A DNA stretch of 64,000 nucleotides from Megaleporinus macrocephalus (lineage: Eukaryota; Chordata; Actinopteri; Characiformes; Anostomidae), in contig CM038706.1 in the NCBI GenBank assembly GCA_021613375.1, positions 23,577,366 through 23,641,365 of the forward strand, given 5' to 3'. The notes beneath the pieces are model-generated. The model saw nothing but the letters and a program-made list of their open reading frames with translations. It had not been told where the DNA came from and did not search any database. Made by a program: the position numbers and the translations under genes. Of the stretch, positions 58,599-64,000 are shown piece after piece; positions within the stretch are counted from its first letter, which is position 1, and each line of letters opens with the position of its first letter.

Positions 58599-58639
58599 TA
58601 ACTTAAAAAGCAGTTTGAAAAGGGTTGTCATTTTAGCTT

Positions 58640-60259
58640 TCATTTCCACAGTTCTTGAGAACTATCTTCCAGCGCCCAGTCTCTGACTGTGGGTAGGTTG
58701 AGCGTCTCGCTCTTGACGGACAGAGAGTTGACCAGTTCGCAGTGGAACTTTCGGATGTGCCGGTACAGGTCCCCTGACTGCGTGAAGCGCCGCTCGCACC
58801 ACTTGCAGGCGTGCGGCTTCTCGCGCGTGTGCACCACGGCGTGCCGGCTCAGGTTGTGCGAGTACTGGAAGCTCTTACCGCACGTGGTGCATGTGTAGGG
58901 CTTCTCGCCCGAGTGGGTCCGCTCGTGCCGCTTCAGCGTGTACATGCAGGAGAAGGTCTTGCCGCAGATGGAGCAGGTGGGCACGTTGACGTCGCCCGCC
59001 GGCTTGGCGCGCACGCCCTCCTGCTCGCGGAAGTGCGTGCTGAGGTGGATCTGCAGGATGTGCGGACTGGGGAAGACCTTGTTGCATAAGGGACACATAA
59101 AGATCTGCGCGTGCGGCGCGCCCAGCATGCTGGACACGTAGGGCAGCAGCGAGCTCTCTACGCTCGCCGCCTCCTGGCCGCGCTCACCGTCGCCACCCAA
59201 CGCATCGCTCTCGTCCTCCGCCACCTTGCTGTCCCGCTCCAGCTCGCTGGCCAGCGAGGCTTCGCGCAGGGCGGAGAGGTGTGCCTCCAGCCCCAGTCGC
59301 CGCTGCTGGACCGTGTGGATGCTGTGGGCGCCGTTGGTGCTGGCTGGCTCCTTCAGGCCGCTGTGCTCCATCTCGTAGTCGCCGCTGGCCAGCTCGTCGT
59401 CATCCGAGCCAGCGTCTTTCTCCACCTTCACCTGCACCAGGGTGCTCTGCAGGCTGTCTGGGGTCACGGGGCCGCAGAAGTAAGGGTTCCCGCCGGCCAC
59501 GGCGTCCCCGGGGGGCCCACTCAGGCCCGACTTCACCGACAGGTCCAGCACGCAGTCGGCGTCGGCCGACACCCTGCGGGACGGCATGGAGCGGCGGGAC
59601 AACGAGCCTGTGGAGCTGCTGGGGCTGCCGGCGGGGGACTTGCCGGCATCAGGGCCGCGTGGCTCTGCCTCTCTGGGGCTAGTGGCTGGGGAGGCAGTGC
59701 GCTCAGACGCCAGGCGCATCCACATGCTGCCTGGCTCTTGCAGGCAGTCTCTCTTGCTCTCCAGCTCTTCATCGTCGCTGTGCAGCAGGTCGGCGGTGGC
59801 TGGCCGGCCCGTGCTTCCGCCCTCCGAGAAGCTCTCCACCTTGTCCGAGCAGCTGGACGCATCCTCCTCTCGCTTGGTGCTGTCGGCCTCGGCCGTGGCC
59901 TTCTGCTTCAGCTTCTTTTTGCACACCTTGACGATGTCGTACATGTGGAGATAGCTGGCTGCAGCAAGCACGTCCTCCACGGGCAGAGATTTGAACTGGA
60001 GCTTCCCCTCGTACATGAACTCGAGCAGGAGAGCGAAGGCCGGGGCAGTGACAATGTCACTGTTCAGATGAACAATGTCCCTTTTGTCCAGCTGGTCCTT
60101 ATAAAAGAGATGGAAGTACATGCTGCATGAAGCCAGCACCGCGCGATGGGCTCGGAACTGGGCATCGCCAACCAGAACAGTGGAGTCACAAAGGAATCCC
60201 TGATGCCTCTGCTCGCTCAGACACTGTAGCAAATGTCTGCTGTGGTCTGGAAACTCCAT
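58640..60259 (-). CDS. zbtb18: ZBTB18 (RP58/ZNF238) transcriptional repressor, main coding exon
   Basis: 539 residues from the conserved [12 protein letters not shown] start to the conserved end DSSQELWK. Nuclear sequence-specific repressor acting in neuronal and muscle differentiation. An N-terminal BTB/POZ domain (about 14-118; [20 protein letters not shown]) provides dimerisation and corepressor contact. The linker is acidic and Ser-rich, with VLDLS (237-241, resembling a CtBP-type PxDLS motif) and VKVE (277-280, a sumoylation-type site). Four C2H2 fingers lie at 389-409, 429-449, 457-477 and 485-506, with TGEKP-like linkers (SGEKPYT, TREKPHA) between fingers 2-3 and 3-4. All Cys and His ligands are intact. 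The fingers and BTB are nearly identical to human as I recall it, while the linker diverges and is GC-rich. A 3' splice site (TTGCAG) lies 14 nt before this ATG, so the exon begins at 60273. Confidence 0.98.
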   Translation of the reverse strand: MEFPDHSRHLLQCLSEQRHQGFLCDSTVLVGDAQFRAHRAVLASCSMYFHLFYKDQLDKRDIVHLNSDIVTAPAFALLLEFMYEGKLQFKSLPVEDVLAAASYLHMYDIVKVCKKKLKQKATAEADSTKREEDASSCSDKVESFSEGGSTGRPATADLLHSDDEELESKRDCLQEPGSMWMRLASERTASPATSPREAEPRGPDAGKSPAGSPSSSTGSLSRRSMPSRRVSADADCVLDLSVKSGLSGPPGDAVAGGNPYFCGPVTPDSLQSTLVQVKVEKDAGSDDDELASGDYEMEHSGLKEPASTNGAHSIHTVQQRRLGLEAHLSALREASLASELERDSKVAEDESDALGGDGERGQEAASVESSLLPYVSSMLGAPHAQIFMCPLCNKVFPSPHILQIHLSTHFREQEGVRAKPAGDVNVPTCSICGKTFSCMYTLKRHERTHSGEKPYTCTTCGKSFQYSHNLSRHAVVHTREKPHACKWCERRFTQSGDLYRHIRKFHCELVNSLSVKSETLNLPTVRDWALEDSSQELWK

Positions 60260-60273
60260 GCTGTCTTCATAAC
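60260..60273 (-). CDS. zbtb18: zbtb18 exon 2, in-frame 5' extension (GYEDS)
   Basis: Between the acceptor (CTGTTGCAG, ending at 60274) and the MEF start lie 14 nt that complete a Gly codon and encode YEDS in frame. Human ZBTB18 has a longer isoform with ...GYEDS directly before MEF (from memory), so this stretch is coding when the upstream exon supplies an ATG. Confidence 0.7.
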
Positions 60274-60370
60274 CTGCAACAGACCGCAGATGTTAGAGAG
60301 GCCCGGCAGAACAACAATTGTTTTGTTTGCAGCCCTTTATGGAACTTCTCTTTTCCCACCCGCTCAGTCC

Positions 60371-60372
60371 CG

Positions 60373-60411
<39 letters not shown>

Positions 60412-60412
60412 C
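60371..60412. repeat. (CT)n microsatellite
   Basis: About 20 CT units with one TTT interruption, just upstream of zbtb18 exon 2. Confidence 0.95.
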
Positions 60413-61394
60413 CCCAATGCACACAGACACACACTCGCTGGCTCTCACACACTAATTCTCTCTCCCTCCCCTCCCTCCCTCCATCCCTGTGGGAACACTA
60501 GAAAAATGTTCACCACAGAGCCGACATAAAAGGATTACAAAGATTCAAGTTCAAACAAATAAAGTCACAATATCTGCTATCCCCATTTTACTTTGCAATC
60601 CTCTGTCTGCTAAGTGTATCCAGCTGTGTGTGCTTCATATTCAGTTTCGCTAGTTAAGCTTACGTTATTTTTACCTTTAAGTAAAGTTAAAACGGAAGAC
60701 AGAAAAAAAATATCACAACAAATAAAATAAAATAAAATAAAATAAAAGAACAAAAAATATTTAACCAAGATCTGTGCTGCTGTGCTAGGCTGGATGACGC
60801 TCTGATAAAAGCTGAAGTCCCGATGCCACAGATGCCTGCACGCAAGTCACTTTACTCCCTTTCCTCTTTGTGCTCCTGGAGCAGTTATTTTTAATAACCC
60901 ACTTTGGCCAGGACGGTGCGTTTAGGTAACAGGCTTACAGGTACACAAACAGCTCAACAGCACAGTCACACTGCAGCAGCACTCCAAAGAATCCTAAGTA
61001 CTGTGATCTTTAAGGTTACGACAAGCGAGGTAGCAGAACATCAGCGCAACTTCCATAATAGCAAAAGACAGCCAGCCGCCTAACCAAAGACAAACAGTTA
61101 GATTAAAAAAAACCCAAAAAAAACCTGCAAATGAGCGTACTAATGCCACAACTAATTAAAAATGGCAATAAATTCTAAAAGAAATAGAAAGAAAAATGTT
61201 AAATCACACCTGTTACCCGCGGAGACAGCTCCCGCCTCAAAAAATGCATGGGCACCATGTTCGACCAGCGCACTTAAATGAACTCATTTGAATCTTCATT
61301 TAAATCTGATTGGGATACCAAGCCAAACCCCCCCTTAAACAGTGCTCAGACCTTCGTTAATGAGGGGCTTACGGGGAGGGAGCAGACGTGGGAC

Positions 61395-61427
61395 AGCCAA
61401 CCCCTAGCCAACCCCTAGCCAACCCCT
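61395..61427. repeat. 11-bp tandem repeat, three units
   Basis: AGCCAACCCCT three times in a row. Confidence 0.93.
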
Positions 61428-61539
61428 CCTCCTCTTCTCTCCCCTCCCCAAATCTTTCGAGAAATGGAACATCCTCCCCAAAGAGGCAGCCCACAGCAGA
61501 TTTACAATACAATCACTTTAAGTGCCCTGTAGTCTACAT

Positions 61540-61790
61540 CAATCCTAATCCTTAAGATGGCTAAAAATAAAGATTGCAGGACAGCTCGCAAGGTAGGAGC
61601 GATCAAATTAGGAGGCTCGGAGGACAGAGAGGGACAGAGAAGGAGGCTTATGAACATCTGATCCAGCTGACTGAGGCCATATGGCAGCTGCTGCCCAGAT
61701 AAAGAGATTAAGACTAGGAGGAGTGCGATTACAGCTGTCTAGCCAATTCAGGCAGCTCAAATCTGCAAGTTCTAAATTAGTCACTACCAA
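61540..61790. promoter_or_regulatory. Candidate zbtb18 intronic enhancer with clustered E-boxes
   Basis: Five E-boxes within 83 bp: CATCTG 61655-61660, CAGCTG 61664-61669, CATATG 61678-61683, CAGCTG 61685-61690 and CAGCTG 61732-61737, in repeat-free sequence that looks constrained. bHLH factors (MyoD in muscle, proneural factors in brain) are reported to activate Zbtb18, and its own protein binds ACATCTG-type sites. The function is inferred from motifs. Confidence 0.45.
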
Positions 61791-62392
61791 AAAGAAAAAA
61801 AAAGCTAAACTCACCAAGAGACGGGTTTGTCATTTCACAACTTATCCACGCAAATTCTTTTTTGGAACTTTTTTTTTTAAGCCAGTTTGCATCTACCGTA
61901 TTTCTTAGTTGTTTTACAAGATTACTTTTTTTATTTATAGGGACGGAAACTCTTTTAGCTACAAGAAAGACACTACCTGACGCATAGTTTCAAAGCAGTA
62001 AAGCAAAAGTATTTGGTTGCATATTAGAAGGAATGAAAAATATTTCCCAATTTAAAAACACACATTTAAAAAAAGTTTTTTTCTCCTCCATCAAATTCCA
62101 CGTGAACGCACAGCAAACAATGGCACAACTGTTACAGCTTGGCTACTGTTCGCCACTCACAGCAAAGCAAGCGAAAGCAAAACCAACAAACAAACAGCTT
62201 AATGAAAAGCTCGCCTGGTAACCTCGTACTCACAACTAGAAGTGTCACTCGTCCTCAACCCGCTTCACTTTCCACTCCTCTCGACTTATAACAGCCGCAA
62301 AAGAAAGAACTTAACGAAAGTCTAAGAAACTCACTATTCAGAACGCACGCACTGCTGCCCAAACTCACCCCCCTCCCGCCAGAGTACAGTAC

Positions 62393-62405
62393 CTGCGGTA
62401 CGCAT
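62393..62405 (-). CDS. zbtb18: zbtb18 exon 1, short alternative N terminus
   Basis: The sequence ATGCGTACCGCAG ends at a strong donor (CGCAG|GTACTG). Spliced to the acceptor at 60273 it reads [12 protein letters not shown] in frame, giving a 548-residue protein. The human long isoform also has five residues before YEDS (MCPKG, from memory), so length and junction match while the residues differ. The frame is also open upstream to an ATG at 62609 (68 more residues, low complexity), and out-of-frame upstream ATGs exist, so which start is used is uncertain; MEF may remain the main one. Confidence 0.6.
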
Positions 62406-62740
62406 CAACTTGATTAAGTCCACTGTTGTGGTAGCGTCTGCTGCTGTGGTTCCCTTCGCAGAATCAATGAAGGGGTAGTAGGAGGAAGAGCAAGACACAG
62501 AGAGAGAGGGAGGAAGGGAAAAAAAAATCAAACTGCGAGGGACAGATGCAAAGTGGAGGAGATGTTGGAGGGGAATGCGATGCCTCCTCCTGCACACAGA
62601 TCCGCACACACACTAACTCCCAGTCTGTGCGGCAGAAGAAAAGACTGGGGGATGGCAGCCTGTCAGCTGCTCTGACATCATGTTCAGATGGAAATGCTAC
62701 CTCCAGCTGTGCTCCTTTTAGTGCCATATGCTACTCCTCT
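62406..62740 (-). other. zbtb18: zbtb18 probable 5' untranslated part of exon 1
   Basis: Lies between the candidate TATA box and the candidate first ATG. It contains several upstream ATGs, including one at 62727 opening an 87-codon out-of-frame reading frame, which could limit translation. Extent inferred from the TATA position. Confidence 0.4.
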
Positions 62741-62761
62741 ACACTCTTGCCACCAGCCTCT

Positions 62762-62769
62762 CCTTTATA
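62762..62769 (-). promoter_or_regulatory. Candidate zbtb18 TATA box
   Basis: TATAAAGG on the - strand, about 360 bp upstream of the exon-1 donor; transcription would start near 62735-62740. No other promoter motif confirms it, and other promoters further upstream are possible. Confidence 0.4.
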
Positions 62770-62779
62770 CAACTTTGTT

Positions 62780-64000
62780 TCTCTTTCTCTCCCTTAAAAA
62801 AAAAGAAAAAGAAAGAGGGGGGTAGTAAGGAACTGTTAAGAGGTGATTCTGTAGAAACCTAGCCAACTCTCCAACCCCCCCCCCCCTCCTTTACTTGTAA
62901 TCTCCCAGCAAAGGAGAACTTTAGAAAATAGGTCTGCGTGAAAGCCGACACTTTTTTCTAACCTAGTTTCCTGCACAGAGAATTTAAATACCCTCAAGTT
63001 TTTTTTCTCCTCCTCTCTTTCTCTCTCACTGCTCTCCTTCCAGTAACCATAAACAAAGGCCAGCACAGCGCATTTGCAACTGACAGATCCACGCAGCTGA
63101 TATTGTTTTCGACTTCTTTATGGTTCACTGGCCGCACCATTACTGTCATTCATTTTACTAACCCTTTGGACCACTGACGGGGAGGCTGGGGGGGAGGCAG
63201 TAAAATAATGGACAATGGGAACAATCCTATAGACCTCGCGAGTAGGATTTGAACAAAAACACTTTGTTCCTTAATGGGACTACTTAAGACTTAACCCTGC
63301 TTTATTATTAGTTTCACCTGTGTCTAATCTAATACTAGCAGGACTATTCCTGCTTTTCTATAACAAACTTCTAGGAACAGACTCAGCTCGTTTGTTTCTC
63401 ATAGACTTTTGTAGCCCAGCGTTAGGCTACTAGTGTCCAGACATTTACTGACACTAATTTATCCTGTCTGCTGGCAGTTTAATAACAATTATCCAATAAC
63501 TAGCTATAAAACCCAACCAGCCTCGGCAGATCTCAACTGTACCGATGAGGCTTTACTTTATTTCCACTAGTAAAGTAAAGCACCATCGACTTATTATTAA
63601 CGAGATTGAATTCTTCTTTGCCCAACACAGCTGGCAAATATAAGAGCCCAGCAAACTAGCTAGCTACACCCCACAGCTGCCTCATTCACACTTCAGCAGC
63701 CTGCCAAAGTAAAACTTGTGCACATATCACGAAGCCAACGCTACGAGTCAGCAGTGCTATGCTACTTTTAGCTCTCTAAAGTTAAAAAACAAAGGCGAAA
63801 ATACAACCGCGTTAACTGAACTAGCAGGTTAGAGCAGCACGGGAGTCGCTTATATACTTCTTGTAAGCGGCTGGGTCTTCGCTCCTACATAGAACCAGCA
63901 GCACAACGCAACGCAACGCAACACAACACAACACGGTGTTTCTGCTGCTGACCCCGCACTGTGAGGGGGGAAAGCTAGCTAGTGGCTAACACAAAAAAGT
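62780..64000 (-). other. zbtb18 upstream flank
   Basis: No gene recognised. 62790-63200 is complex with homopolymer runs (C11 near 62876) and may include promoter-proximal regulatory DNA. The remainder is moderately AT-rich, ending with a CGCAACG/ACACAAC short repeat at 63905-63935. Confidence 0.4.

Larger units (their letters stand above)
55410..58639 (-). other. zbtb18: Probable zbtb18 3' untranslated region
   Basis: About 3.2 kb downstream of the zbtb18 stop. It is largely free of transposon sequence, unlike what follows at 54804-55321. On the - strand, AATAAA hexamers occur at 56603-56598 and 55423-55418, giving two plausible ends. It contains a pyrimidine-rich stretch on the + strand at 56190-56280 (purine-rich in the mRNA) and a (TC)/(TTTC)n tract at 58531-58598. 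The 137- and 133-residue - strand open frames have no domain. The extent is inferred. Confidence 0.5.
60274..62392 (-). other. zbtb18 intron 1
   Basis: 2.1 kb, GT-AG on the - strand (donor CGCAG|GTACTG, acceptor TTGCAG). Contains a (CT)n tract (60371-60412), three tandem AGCCAACCCCT units (61395-61427) and a repeat-free block with clustered E-boxes at 61540-61790. No transposon is recognised, which is notable beside the transposon-rich remainder of the window. Confidence 0.65.

Noticed and set aside
59111..60130. 339-residue open frame antisense to zbtb18
   Set aside because: It is the mirror of the GC-rich zbtb18 coding exon; the protein is low-complexity Ala/Gly/Arg/Leu with no domain.
61204..61260. 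Possible alternative zbtb18 first exon (ATG with downstream CGCGG|GTAACA donor)
   Set aside because: The donor is weaker than the one at 62392, and the joined peptide would not match the length or form of the known vertebrate long isoform.

Overview
The window is vertebrate nuclear DNA, almost certainly from a teleost fish. It carries two recognisable protein genes in convergent orientation. adss2 (adenylosuccinate synthase 2) is on the + strand with 13 coding exons between 1576 and 24970. zbtb18 (BTB zinc-finger repressor, RP58/ZNF238) is on the - strand, with nearly all of its coding sequence in one exon at 58640-60259. The intron sizes, vertebrate-type splice sites, CpG-rich adss2 promoter and density of fish-type DNA transposons all fit a teleost. 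Several interspersed repeats resemble ones I associate with otophysan fishes (characins, catfishes, knifefishes), but that is memory-based and tentative. ZBTB18 and ADSS2 are also convergent neighbours in human 1q44, so the pair looks like conserved synteny and supports adss2 over its paralogue adss1.

Layout. 1-1383: repeat-rich upstream flank. 1384-2060: GC-rich promoter and first exon of adss2. 1708-11910: a 10.2-kb first intron filled with old DNA-transposon pieces. 11911-24970: exons 2-13, with intron 4 carrying an internally deleted Tc1-like element. 24971 to about 26920: adss2 3'UTR. 26.9-40 kb: intergenic repeats, including (AT)n, several MITEs, broken Tc1-like transposase, a 118-bp tandem array with higher-order structure (34.8-36.1 kb), and a LINE 3' end with a long palindrome (37.5-38.0 kb). 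40.2-55.3 kb: the zbtb18-proximal flank, where repeat-poor, GC-balanced blocks that look like candidate regulatory DNA alternate with simple repeats. About 55.4-58.6 kb: probable zbtb18 3'UTR. 58.6-62.7 kb: zbtb18 coding exon, a 2.1-kb intron with an E-box cluster, and a first exon that can supply an alternative N terminus. 62.7-64 kb: zbtb18 upstream flank.

The two genes have no direct pathway link. adss2 makes adenylosuccinate from IMP in the cytosol (de novo and salvage AMP synthesis). zbtb18 is a nuclear developmental repressor of neurons and muscle. I found no new enzyme system, CRISPR, operon-like cluster or convincing RNA gene. The most notable items are the zbtb18 alternative N terminus, the E-box cluster in its intron, the higher-order 118-bp array, the GC-rich intergenic island with YY1 and G-quadruplex motifs, and several transposon copies with readable termini or target-site duplications.
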